From Streptomyces novaecaesareae (GTDB lineage Bacteria; Actinomycetota; Actinomycetes; Streptomycetales; Streptomycetaceae), in NCBI RefSeq assembly GCF_000716875.1, contig NZ_JNWQ01000038.1, positions 1-64,000 of the forward strand: DNA of 64,000 nt, written 5' to 3'. The notes below the pieces were generated by a model, which saw nothing but the letters and a program-made list of their open reading frames with translations, had not been told where the DNA came from and did not search any database. Below are positions 49,614 through 57,756 of the stretch, in pieces (within the stretch, counting starts at the first letter, position 1; the number at the start of each line of letters is the position of its first letter). A program made the translations under genes and the position numbers.

Positions 49614-50843
49614 CCCGGCCGTTGGGCCGAGCCCGCCCGCTCCGGCCGCCCGCAGTGCCGCGATCCTGGGCGCCCGGCTCCTCGGCGAGTCCAGGCTGAA
49701 GCCGCGGGCGTCGCCGAGCTCCTCCCGGACGAAGGCCTCGGTGCGGGCCACCGCAGCCCGCAGGGCGTCGTCGAGTGGCACGAAGGGCAGCAGGACGATC
49801 TCGGCCCGCTCGGTGTCGTACTCCCAGAGCCCGACGATCCGGCCGCGGTCGAGCACGAGGTGGGTCTGCGGGTCGGCCTCGCCGCCGAAGGTGCGGCCGG
49901 CCCGGCCGGCGGGCACCGGGCGGGCGGCGTCGGCGGGGTCGAGCAGCCGGGGCAGGTCGCGGTGCAGCAGGTGGATGCCGTCGATGCCGGCCAGCAGGGT
50001 CGGGTGCGGCTCGCGGGGCGGCGTGAACTCGGCGAACTCCTCGACGAGTTCGGGCGGCAGGAGGAGTTCCGAGCCGGGCGCGAGCGGGACCAGGCCCGCC
50101 TCGGCGACGGCCCGGCGGGCGGTGGCGGCGGTGAAGCCGGAGAACCAGCGGAAGTGCCGCAGGGTGGCCGGGCCGGCCCAGGAGAAGTAGCGGCGGGCGA
50201 GGTCGACCGCGGCCCCCGCGACCGGCTGGTCCCAGCCGACGTAGCCGTAACGCTGCTGGTCCAGACGGCCGTTGACGGGCACCCGGCGGACCCGGCCGCG
50301 CGACTGCAGCAGCCCGAGGGCGAGCGGCAGGGTGGTGGCCAGGCCGCGCTTCCTGCCCGCCTCGCCGAGCGGCCGGACGGCGTCGCCGACCGCCTCCCGG
50401 ATCGTGGTCGGATCCAGCGGACCGCCCTCGGACAGCACGCGCTCGACGGCCAGGCAGAGCTTCTCCACCTCGTCCCGGCCGACCCCCAGATTCCGCTCCG
50501 CCGCGGCCAGTTCACCCTCCGGGGCGGCCGCGCCGACGGCCAGACCGAGCGCGAAGTCGGCGGCCGGAAGCACGTACGTACAGCCCCGCGCGGACGGTAG
50601 CTCGTGCACCTCCAGCCGGGCCACCGCCTCGTCCACCGCGGCCCGCCCCAGCCCGGCCCGGGCGAACAGGCCCAGGTACGGCGCCGCGCCGCCCACCGAG
50701 CGGGCCCAGCCGGTGGCGGCCAGCACCTCGGCGGCGGACGCCCCGGTGTGCGGGCGGTCCAGCCACTGCCGGTGCGACCACCAGGCGCGCAGCTTCTCGA
50801 CGCCGACGGCGCCGGGGTGTTCCGAGTGGGGATCGTGCTCCAT
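49611..50843 (-). CDS. Winged-helix DNA-binding domain protein (HTH_42/AlkZ-like)
   Basis: A 410-residue protein of the HTH_42 superfamily, which contains AlkZ DNA glycosylases that unhook interstrand crosslinks. Tandem winged-helix units are suggested by LRAWWSHRQWLDRPHTGASAAEVLAATGWARSVGGAAPYLGLFARAG, VYVLP-like strands and RYFSWAGPATLRHFRWFSGFTAATARRAVAEAGLVPL, and the C-terminal part has LVLDRGRIVGLWEYD. The glutamine pair QxQ that catalyses in AlkZ is not apparent, so a glycosylase activity is doubtful. ATG 50843 follows GATACT. Confidence 0.8.
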   Translation of the reverse strand: MEHDPHSEHPGAVGVEKLRAWWSHRQWLDRPHTGASAAEVLAATGWARSVGGAAPYLGLFARAGLGRAAVDEAVARLEVHELPSARGCTYVLPAADFALGLAVGAAAPEGELAAAERNLGVGRDEVEKLCLAVERVLSEGGPLDPTTIREAVGDAVRPLGEAGRKRGLATTLPLALGLLQSRGRVRRVPVNGRLDQQRYGYVGWDQPVAGAAVDLARRYFSWAGPATLRHFRWFSGFTAATARRAVAEAGLVPLAPGSELLLPPELVEEFAEFTPPREPHPTLLAGIDGIHLLHRDLPRLLDPADAARPVPAGRAGRTFGGEADPQTHLVLDRGRIVGLWEYDTERAEIVLLPFVPLDDALRAAVARTEAFVREELGDARGFSLDSPRSRAPRIAALRAAGAGGLGPTAG

Positions 50844-50967
50844 GCGGCCAGTATCGGCGGCCGGACCGGCCCCGGACCGGAAATCGCTCGCCCGGCGCGG
50901 CCCGCTCCGGAGAGGATGCGGTACCAGTCCGCAGCCCGTCCGTCCGGCTCCCGGGAGGAGACCGCCC

Positions 50968-51687
50968 ATGCCCGCCGTTGCCGCTCCTGCCGTGCCCGCT
51001 GCCGCCCTGCCCGTCGGCACCGTCCTGCTCGCCGGGATCGTCGGATCCACCGCGTACGGCTTCGCGCACGCCGGCTCCGACATCGACCGGCTGGGCCTGT
51101 TCGCCACCCCCACCGAGGAGTTGCACGGCCTGCACCGCCCGGCCGAGTCGCACGTCACCATCGAGCCCGACCTCACCCTGCACGAGGCCGCCAAGTGGTG
51201 CCGACTGGCGCTGGGCTGCAACCCGACCGCGTCCGAACTCGTCTGGCTGCCGGACGACCTGTACGAGACCCGCACCCCGCTCGGTGACGAACTGATCGGC
51301 ATCCGCGCGGCCTTCCTCAGCGCGCCCGCCGTACGGAAGGCCTATCTCGGCTACGCCGACCAGCAGTTCCGCAAGCTGCTCACCCGCGACCGCGCCGAAC
51401 CAGCCGCGCGCCGCCGGGCCGCCAAGCACGCCCGGCACCTGGTCCGACTGGTCGAGCAGGCCGTCCGGCTGCACGAGACCGGCCGCAACCTGATCCGCCT
51501 GCCCGACCCCGAACACGTCCGCGAGTTCGGGGAACGCATCGCCGACCGGCCCGCCGTCGCCGAGTCCCTGCTCGCCGACGCCGCCGACCGCCTCGACCGC
51601 CCCGGCGTCCTGCCCACCGCCCCCGACCCGCGCCCCGTCGAGGCCTGGCTCCGCCGCGTCCGCGCCGCCCACTACGCCGCGCTCTGA
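50968..51687 (+). CDS. Nucleotidyltransferase-fold protein
   Basis: A 239-residue protein of the predicted nucleotidyltransferase group (DNA polymerase beta superfamily). The active-site pattern GSTAYGFAHAGSDIDRLGLFATP (residues 26-48) has the G-S and D-x-D residues. The middle and end (AAFLSAPAVRKAYLGYADQQFRKLL, RRAAKHARHLVRLVEQAVRL) are helical, like HEPN-containing partners. It may attach a nucleotide to an RNA or protein; its target is unknown. GGGAGGAGACCGCCC precedes ATG 50968. Confidence 0.82.
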   Translation: MPAVAAPAVPAAALPVGTVLLAGIVGSTAYGFAHAGSDIDRLGLFATPTEELHGLHRPAESHVTIEPDLTLHEAAKWCRLALGCNPTASELVWLPDDLYETRTPLGDELIGIRAAFLSAPAVRKAYLGYADQQFRKLLTRDRAEPAARRRAAKHARHLVRLVEQAVRLHETGRNLIRLPDPEHVREFGERIADRPAVAESLLADAADRLDRPGVLPTAPDPRPVEAWLRRVRAAHYAAL

Positions 51688-51799
51688 GAGCCGCTCCACA
51701 CACCCGGCGCGCCCGCGCAATCCACTGGCGGAGCCCTGGGCCCTACCGGGTAGGATCGCCGTGGCCCTCCCACCAGGTACCACCGGGACCACGGGCCGC

Positions 51800-51872
51800 G
51801 GGGCACTAGCTCAATTGGCAGAGCTGCGGACTTTTAATCCGTAGGTTCAGGGTTCGAGCCCCTGGTGCCCCA
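51800..51872 (+). tRNA. tRNA-Lys (TTT)
   Basis: Acceptor GGGGCAC pairs with GTGCCCC, anticodon loop CTTTTAA gives TTT, T-loop GGTTCGAGC. 73 nt with discriminator A. Confidence 0.95.
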
Positions 51873-51910
51873 CCTGGAACGAGGCGGTCACGCCCGCTCC
51901 GACCTGCATC

Positions 51911-51947
51911 GCAGCACCCCGGCCGGGTTCCTCGGCCGGGGTGCTGC
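51911..51947 (+). terminator. Terminator after tRNA-Lys
   Basis: A perfect 15-bp stem GCAGCACCCCGGCCG with a 7-nt loop lies 38 bp past the tRNA and before the convergent membrane-protein gene. Confidence 0.85.
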
Positions 51948-51985
51948 TGCGTTTCCGGGCCCGAGCGGGGTGCTCGGCGGGGCGG

Positions 51986-52231
51986 TCACCGGCGGGCGCG
52001 CCACAGGCCGTAGAGGCCGACGCCGGCGCCGGTGATCACCGAGAACCCGCCGCTGCCCGCCGTCAGGTAGACCCCGGTGGCGATCACCAGGAGGGTGACG
52101 AGGGCGATCAGGTCCAGCGTCCGGTGTCGGGTCGATCCGGCGGGGCCGTCGGCCTGTTCGGGGGGCTGCGGGGCCTGTGGGGCATCTGCCCCGGTGGGGG
52201 TGGGGAGAGGGCGGGAGTCTTCGTCCGTCAT
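51986..52231 (-). CDS. Small two-helix membrane protein
   Basis: An 81-residue protein: a Pro/Ala-rich cytoplasmic first third (DAPQAPQPPEQADGPAG), then two membrane segments (LDLIALVTLLVIATGVYLTAG and GFSVITGAGVGLYGLW) and an Arg-Ala-Arg-Arg end. No family recognised. ATG 52231 is used. It lies between tRNA-Lys and the kinase-like gene and runs opposite to both. Confidence 0.65.
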   Translation of the reverse strand: MTDEDSRPLPTPTGADAPQAPQPPEQADGPAGSTRHRTLDLIALVTLLVIATGVYLTAGSGGFSVITGAGVGLYGLWRARR

Positions 52232-52315
52232 GGTCAGAGCCGACCAGAAGTCCCGGGCTGGGCCTAGGCAGCCGTACGGCGGGGTGCCGTTCTTGAACGG
52301 CGGCCCGTCAACGGG

Positions 52316-52350
52316 CGTTCGAGAACGTTCAGGACTGTCCACGGTCGTTC
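52316..52350. promoter_or_regulatory. GTTC/GAAC repeats before the HTH-kinase gene
   Basis: CGTTC-GA-GAACG (52316-52327), overlapping GAACGTTC (52323-52330), and CGTTCGAA further on give several symmetric sites in the promoter region of the gene at 52401. Confidence 0.4.
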
Positions 52351-52400
52351 GAAGTACGCTGTGCGCGAAGCTAACTGAGGTAGCGTCGACAAGGAGAGTC

Positions 52401-54164
52401 GTGGCAGAGCGACCGGCGGAGACCGACCCGGGAGATCTCGCGGCCGTCGCCGCGTACGACGAGCGGTTCGCCGCCTTCGTGGACGACCTGAACCGCCTGC
52501 ACATCGAGTACGGCGCACCCTCGTACGGCGAGATCTGCGGCGCGGCCCAGGTCTTCAAGCTGACCAAGGCGGGGATCGCCGACCTCCTGACCGGCAAGCG
52601 GCTGCCCGCGGTGAACTTCCTGCTGGAGTTCGTCCGCGTGGTCAGCAACCCGCTGCCGGTGGACGGGCGGACGCCGCGCGGCCACAAGGCGCACCCGGAA
52701 CTGATCGACCGCTGGCGGCGCCGGTGGGTGGACCTCCGGTCGCTCAACCGGCAGGTCAAGGCGCCGTTGGGCCGCATCCGGAACGCCGGGAAGCAGCTGG
52801 TCGAGGAGGCGGAGCGGACGGCGGCGCAGAGGATCGGTGCGGCCGAGGAGCGGGCCCGGGAGACGCGCGCCCGAGCGGAGGTCGAGGCAGCGTTCGTCCT
52901 GGAGGAGGCCCGGCAGCAGGCTGCGGGCCTCGTGGAGGAGGCCCGGCAGGAGGCCGCCCGCCTGGTGGAGGGAATCGAGGCGTATGCCGAGGGCGCGCGG
53001 GCCAAGGTGGATGCCGAGGCCCGGCGGGTCCGGGCCGAGGCGGAGCGGGTCCGGGCGGAGGCCACCCGGGTCGCGGTGGCGCGTACGGCCGAGGCGGACC
53101 GACTCCTGCGCGCGGCGCGGGAGGAGGCCGAGGGCGTGCGGCTGGGCGCGCGCGCCGAGGCGCAGGAGATCGTGGACGAGGGGCGGCGGGTGAGTCGTCT
53201 GCGGACGCCCACGGCGCTGCGTGAACTCCGTGGGACGGCCGAGCAGATCATCGAGACGTACCTCCCCTTGTTGCTTCGGGCGATCGCCACAGGTCAACTC
53301 TTGGGACCGGGCAGCCTGAAGATCCCATCCGTCGGCCTCCACGGCCGGGACGACGTGGGACTACTGGCCCGTTGCTTCGACACGCTCCTCCATGAACTCG
53401 CGACCGTCGCCGCCGAACAGACCCGCCGGTTCGGCAACACCCATGCGGTGTTCACCAATCTGTCGCGCCGCAGCGCCGGCCTGGTCCACCGGCAGCTGAC
53501 GCTCCTCGACGCGTTGGAGCGCCAGGAGCCCGAACAGGAGCAGTTGGAGGGCCTGTTCAAGCTGGACCACCTCGCGACCCGCATGCGTCGCCACTGCGAG
53601 ACCGCGCTCATCCTCGCGGGCGCGGAACCGCGCCGCTGGGCCCGTCCCGTCCCGCTGATCAACGTGCTCCGCGCCGCCACGTCCGAGGTGGAGGAGTACC
53701 AGCGCATCGACATCGCCGCCGTACCGGAGGCCGAGGTCGCCAGCCGTGGCGTCACGGACGTCATCCATCTGCTCGCCGAGCTATTGGAGAACGCCACCCT
53801 CTTCTCTCCTCCGAGCTGCAGGGTTCAAGCGACGGCCCACGGTCTGCCCGACGGCCGGCTGGTGATCGAGGTCGTCGACTCCGGTCTCGGCATGTCCTCC
53901 GAGACGTTCGTCGCCTTCAACCGGCACCTCGCCGACGCGGTGCCCGTGGACCCCTCTGTCTCCGACAGCATGGGCTTCCTCGTGGTCGGCCGCATCGCGC
54001 TCCGCCACGGCATCCAGGTCCGGCTGGCGCCTGCCGACACCGGAGGGACCGTCGCGTCGGTGGTGCTCCCGGCCGACCTGGTGGTGGACCCCGTCGGCGA
54101 CACCTCGGCGGACGGTGCCGGGCCGATCGGTGACGGTGACTCCTGGCAGTCCGCCGTGATCTGA
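52401..54164 (+). CDS. Soluble CvnA-like histidine kinase fused to a helix-turn-helix domain
   Basis: A 587-residue cytoplasmic protein. Residues 25-70 (APSYGEICGAAQVFKLTKAGIADLLTGKRLPAVNFLLEFVR) look like an XRE-type helix-turn-helix. Residues 130-270 form a long Glu/Ala/Arg coiled coil (AEAERVRAEATRVAV). The C-terminal third matches CvnA-type kinases of Streptomyces conservons: NLSRRSAGLVHRQLTLLDALE with candidate phospho-acceptor H363, then the HATPase N box LLAELLENATLFSPP (about 463) and G box VVDSGLGMSS (about 493). No membrane segment exists, unlike typical CvnA. Starts at GTG 52401 after AAGGAG. Confidence 0.85.
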   Translation: MAERPAETDPGDLAAVAAYDERFAAFVDDLNRLHIEYGAPSYGEICGAAQVFKLTKAGIADLLTGKRLPAVNFLLEFVRVVSNPLPVDGRTPRGHKAHPELIDRWRRRWVDLRSLNRQVKAPLGRIRNAGKQLVEEAERTAAQRIGAAEERARETRARAEVEAAFVLEEARQQAAGLVEEARQEAARLVEGIEAYAEGARAKVDAEARRVRAEAERVRAEATRVAVARTAEADRLLRAAREEAEGVRLGARAEAQEIVDEGRRVSRLRTPTALRELRGTAEQIIETYLPLLLRAIATGQLLGPGSLKIPSVGLHGRDDVGLLARCFDTLLHELATVAAEQTRRFGNTHAVFTNLSRRSAGLVHRQLTLLDALERQEPEQEQLEGLFKLDHLATRMRRHCETALILAGAEPRRWARPVPLINVLRAATSEVEEYQRIDIAAVPEAEVASRGVTDVIHLLAELLENATLFSPPSCRVQATAHGLPDGRLVIEVVDSGLGMSSETFVAFNRHLADAVPVDPSVSDSMGFLVVGRIALRHGIQVRLAPADTGGTVASVVLPADLVVDPVGDTSADGAGPIGDGDSWQSAVI

Positions 54165-54174
54165 GTCGCCGAAC

Positions 54175-54456
54175 CTACTTCGGGCCGAAGAGGTCGTCCA
54201 GCTTCGAGGGCCAGTCCCCGTCCGCGAGTTCGGCCGACATCAGCAGATCCCGCCAGTCGGTCTCCAGAAGCAGGATCGCGTCGTGCAGCCGGTCCGGGCT
54301 GCCGTCCGCCAGGACCACCAGGGCGGCGGTGATCCGTTCGCGGTCCTGCCCGTGCTGGACCCGGCCTTCGGCCTCCTCCAGCAGGGCGGCGGTGGCGTCG
54401 GCCTCCGGGCCGAAACGGTCGGCGAGCCTTGCGGCGACGCGGTCGGTGAGTGCCAT
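54175..54456 (-). CDS. Small protein at the end of the type VII secretion operon
   Basis: A 93-residue acidic protein with no family I recognise: a helical first half (VAARLADRFGPEADATAALLEEAEGRVQHGQDRERITAALVVLADG) and an end DWPSKLDDLFGPK. GGAGGACGC before ATG 54456 makes the start firm. It lies 56 bp downstream of the 1052-residue gene on the same strand and presumably belongs to the eccC operon. Not an EsxA-type protein: there is no WxG motif. Confidence 0.65.
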   Translation of the reverse strand: MALTDRVAARLADRFGPEADATAALLEEAEGRVQHGQDRERITAALVVLADGSPDRLHDAILLLETDWRDLLMSAELADGDWPSKLDDLFGPK

Positions 54457-54512
54457 GCGTCCTCCGGGAGTTCGACGGGGCGATCGATGGTGGCAACGCC
54501 CGCCGAGGCGGG

Positions 54513-57500
54513 TCAAGAGGGGGTCGGGAGGACTTCGACGCCGGGGGTGAGGTGGAAGGGGCTGGGGTCCTCGACGTGGCGGCGGTCGGCGGGGGAGAGC
54601 TGGTCGCGGCGGTCCAGCCAGCTGGTGAGGCGGGACAGGGCGCTGCGGTCGCGGTCGGCGGGGTCGGCGTCGGCGGGGCCGGACTCGCGCAGCAGGACGC
54701 GGGCGGAGCGGCCCGCCGGGTCGGTCGGGTCGGCGGGGGTGGTGGCGAGGACGGTGAAGCTGGTGCCGGGGGCGAAGGTCACCCGTGGGTCCTCGGTGCC
54801 GGAGCCGAAGGCGGCGGTGCGCCGGCCGGTGGCCGACCAGATGAAGAACTCGACGGAGGCGCCGTGGAGTTCGACGGCGGGGGCGGTCAGGCCGGTGACC
54901 GGGGCGGGCTCGGTCAGCCGCTGACCGACGCGGTAGTGGGCCAGCAGGGCCGCCGGGTCGGGGCCGGGCGGGGCGCAGAGCAGGACCGCGCCGTGGTGGC
55001 TGGGGAGGCGACGCAGGCCGGAGGCGAGGCAGCGGAGGAAGGGGGCGAGCGCGGGGTCGCCGGAGCGTGCGGCCGTGACCAACTCGGCGCGGGGCACCGG
55101 GATTCCGGTGTCGCCGTGGTGGAGGAGGACGGCGGCGAGGTCGGGCTTGATGTCGTCCTTGGAGGTGGAGCGCAGCCCGGGCAGCCGGGTCGCGACCTGG
55201 TCGACCCGGCCGGAGCAGCGCTGGTAGTGCTCGCCGAGCAGGGCGCGGACGGCGTCGCGGTCGTCCGGGCCGCTGACGGTGGCGACAGCAGTGGTTCCGG
55301 GGGCTGGGGCGGGCGAGGCCTCCGGGGTGAGCAGGCGGGTCTGCGGGTGGGCGGGCGGTGCCGGGGTGGCGTCGGGGTCGTCGCTGTCCGGGTCGTCGCT
55401 GTCCGGGTCGTCGTTGTCCGGGTCGTCGCCGTCCGGGGCTTGGTCGGGTGGCTCGACGGGTGCGACGGGGGGAGCTTCGTTCGGTTCCTCGTCCGGGGCG
55501 GGGGTCGGGTCTTCGTCCGGGTCGGTCTCCGGTGCGGGGAGGGGGAGTTGGGCGACCGGTTCGGTGGGCGGTTCGGTAAACGCTTCGGTGGGCGGCTCGG
55601 GCCGGTGGCCGCCCTCGGCGGCGGTGCGGGCGGGGGCCGGTGCGGGCGCGGGCACGGCAGCGGAGGACGGGACGTCGGGCGTCGATCCGTACGTGGCCGG
55701 GGCCACCGGCCTGCGGGGCCCGGCGGCGGGTTCGTCCGGTCCGCCGCTGGTCGAGGTCCGGATGGGTGGGCCCACGGCTGCGGGTACCGGCCGGGGTGCC
55801 GGGTCCGGAATCGGGTCCGGAATCGGGGCGGCGGCAGGAGAGGCCGCCACCTTGCCTTCGGCCTCGACCTCGGCCTCGGCCTCGACGGCGGGTTCCTCCG
55901 GAGCGGGGCCCAGGGCCGCCGGGGCCACCGGTGTGGCCGGGCCGGCGATGGCCGCGGGAGCGGAGGCGGTGACGGCGGCCGGGTGCGATGCGGCGACGGG
56001 TGCCGCGTGCATTACCGCCGCCTGCACCACCGCCTCCTGCCGGGCTGCCGGGCCGATCCCGTACGCCACCGGTGCCACGCCCGGCACGGCTCCGGCGGGC
56101 TGTTCGGGGCCGAGCCAGTCCAGGTCGTGCATCCGGGCGATGAAGCGGGCGATCCGCTCGGTGGAAGGTTCCAGCAGTCCGTGGACGAGCAGCCCGAACC
56201 CCTGGGATCCGGCCCCCGGGAGGTGGTCGAGCAGCTTGCCCAGCTCTTCGAAGACCTCGGCGTCGACCGGGCGGTCCCGCTCGCCGACGATCAGCAGCGG
56301 GCGGGCCGACTCGGGCCGGCGGAAGCGCGGGGTGAGGATGTGCGGGGGCTCCGGGCGCAGCCAGAGGCCGGCCGGGACGGCCTCCAGGGCCCAGTAGGGG
56401 AAGGCGTCGAAGACGGCGGGGCCGGCGGTGTGCCAGGTCGCGCCGCCGTTGCGCCAGCCGGAGGGGACGGTCCCCTGGCCGGGGGCGGCGGCGAGGCGCA
56501 GCAGGTAGGGCTCCCAGCAGGCGTGGCCGTGGGAGTCGAGGACGTACGAGGTGGGGCCGCCCGGCCCGATGACGGGCAGGCCGATCGCGGCGTTCACCGG
56601 CCGGGCCAGCCGGGCGGACAGCGCGCCGGTGAGCGTGGCGAGTTCGGCGGGGGCGGCCCAGGGGGCGCTCACCAGCAGCCGGGCCGATCCGAGGGGCAGG
56701 GCGGCCACGGTGTCCGCGAAGTCCTCGGGCAGCAGGACCGGCAGTGCGGGTGTTCCGACGACCAGGACGACGGTGCCGGGCGGTGCGTCGGCCAGCGCGA
56801 GGTCGGGCAGCGGGCCGGAGGGTCGGGCGGCCGGGTGGGTGAGCCAGTAGCCGGTCGGCAGCCGCTGCACCTGGACGGCCGGGGCCCGGCCGCCGGTGGG
56901 GGCGGGCCCTGCGGGCGCGGCCTGAACGGTGGGAATCGCAGGGACTGCAGGGACAGCAGGGACTGCAGGGACTGCAGGGACCAGGGGGACCGCAGGCACG
57001 GCCGGGACGACGGCAGCGGTCGGAACGGCGGCGTGGTGCGGCTCGATCGGGGCGGTGGCGCCGATGATCTCGCGCACCGGGCGCGGTGCGGCGCCCGGGG
57101 CGCAGTGCCACCAGGAGGCCCCCTCGGGGGCGCCGTCGGGGGCGATGACCTTGAGGTTGCCGTCCTGGGTGATCTCCACCAGGCCGTCCGGCGCGACCAC
57201 CGGCAGGCCCGCCCGGTCGGCGACGACCTCGGCGGGCCGGCGGCCGTTGGGGGCGAGTGCGGCGAGGCCGGAGGCGGCGAGCACCAGGCTGGTGGCGCCT
57301 CGGGAGCGGGCGATCACGCCGAGGTCGGCCATCCGGTCGCGCAGCACGGGGGCCGAGTCGGGGGCGGCGGCGACCACGATGATGCTGCCGGGCACCGGGC
57401 GCAGCGCCCCGACGGCGGCGGACAGTTCGTCCTCCCCGGCGGTGGACGGCGCGATGACGAAGTGCGGGCCGACCGGCCGCAGTTCGGACCGGATGACGGT

Positions 57501-57671
57501 CGGGGCGCCGACCTGCGGCCCGGCGACGGCGGGCACCCGGGCGGGCGCGTCGGCGCCGTCCGGGCCGGAGGGCAGCTCGGCTGCCGCGCCGCGCCACCGG
57601 CCGAACCGGCGACGGGGTGCGTCGGGCGACACCGGGTCGCCGGCGGGGCGGCCGCTGCGGGAAGGACTCAT
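54513..57671 (-). CDS. Large type VII secretion-associated protein, partly disordered
   Basis: A 1052-residue protein encoded right after eccC. Residues 1-500 read as a soluble alpha/beta region with repeated halves (PHFVIAPSTAGEDELSAAVGALRPVPGSIIVVAAAPDSAP and LPDLALADAPPGTVVLVVGTPALPVLLPEDFADTVAALPLG). Residues 600-850 are Pro/Ala/Asp-rich and disordered, with a repeat of DDPDS units at 744-767. The last 200 residues are folded again and end with a pattern (RTAAFGSGTEDPRVTFAPGTSFTVL, SARVLLRESG) reminiscent of ADP-ribosyltransferase folds, though the key Arg-Ser-Glu set is not clear. Conserved position beside EccC suggests a secretion or effector role. Confidence 0.6.
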   Translation of the reverse strand: MSPSRSGRPAGDPVSPDAPRRRFGRWRGAAAELPSGPDGADAPARVPAVAGPQVGAPTVIRSELRPVGPHFVIAPSTAGEDELSAAVGALRPVPGSIIVVAAAPDSAPVLRDRMADLGVIARSRGATSLVLAASGLAALAPNGRRPAEVVADRAGLPVVAPDGLVEITQDGNLKVIAPDGAPEGASWWHCAPGAAPRPVREIIGATAPIEPHHAAVPTAAVVPAVPAVPLVPAVPAVPAVPAVPAIPTVQAAPAGPAPTGGRAPAVQVQRLPTGYWLTHPAARPSGPLPDLALADAPPGTVVLVVGTPALPVLLPEDFADTVAALPLGSARLLVSAPWAAPAELATLTGALSARLARPVNAAIGLPVIGPGGPTSYVLDSHGHACWEPYLLRLAAAPGQGTVPSGWRNGGATWHTAGPAVFDAFPYWALEAVPAGLWLRPEPPHILTPRFRRPESARPLLIVGERDRPVDAEVFEELGKLLDHLPGAGSQGFGLLVHGLLEPSTERIARFIARMHDLDWLGPEQPAGAVPGVAPVAYGIGPAARQEAVVQAAVMHAAPVAASHPAAVTASAPAAIAGPATPVAPAALGPAPEEPAVEAEAEVEAEGKVAASPAAAPIPDPIPDPAPRPVPAAVGPPIRTSTSGGPDEPAAGPRRPVAPATYGSTPDVPSSAAVPAPAPAPARTAAEGGHRPEPPTEAFTEPPTEPVAQLPLPAPETDPDEDPTPAPDEEPNEAPPVAPVEPPDQAPDGDDPDNDDPDSDDPDSDDPDATPAPPAHPQTRLLTPEASPAPAPGTTAVATVSGPDDRDAVRALLGEHYQRCSGRVDQVATRLPGLRSTSKDDIKPDLAAVLLHHGDTGIPVPRAELVTAARSGDPALAPFLRCLASGLRRLPSHHGAVLLCAPPGPDPAALLAHYRVGQRLTEPAPVTGLTAPAVELHGASVEFFIWSATGRRTAAFGSGTEDPRVTFAPGTSFTVLATTPADPTDPAGRSARVLLRESGPADADPADRDRSALSRLTSWLDRRDQLSPADRRHVEDPSPFHLTPGVEVLPTPS

Positions 57672-57756
57672 CGCCGGGGTAAACGGGCCGGGCTCGGCCG
57701 CGGGTTCAGCCGCCCGGTGGCGTGGGCGGGGTGACGGTGTGGGCGGGGTGATGCCG

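Noticed and set aside
54450..57734. Rightward open frame of about 1090 codons opposite the 1052-residue gene
   Set aside because: Low-complexity Gly/Arg/Val translation and no ribosome site. The leftward frame has folded-domain composition and belongs with eccC.
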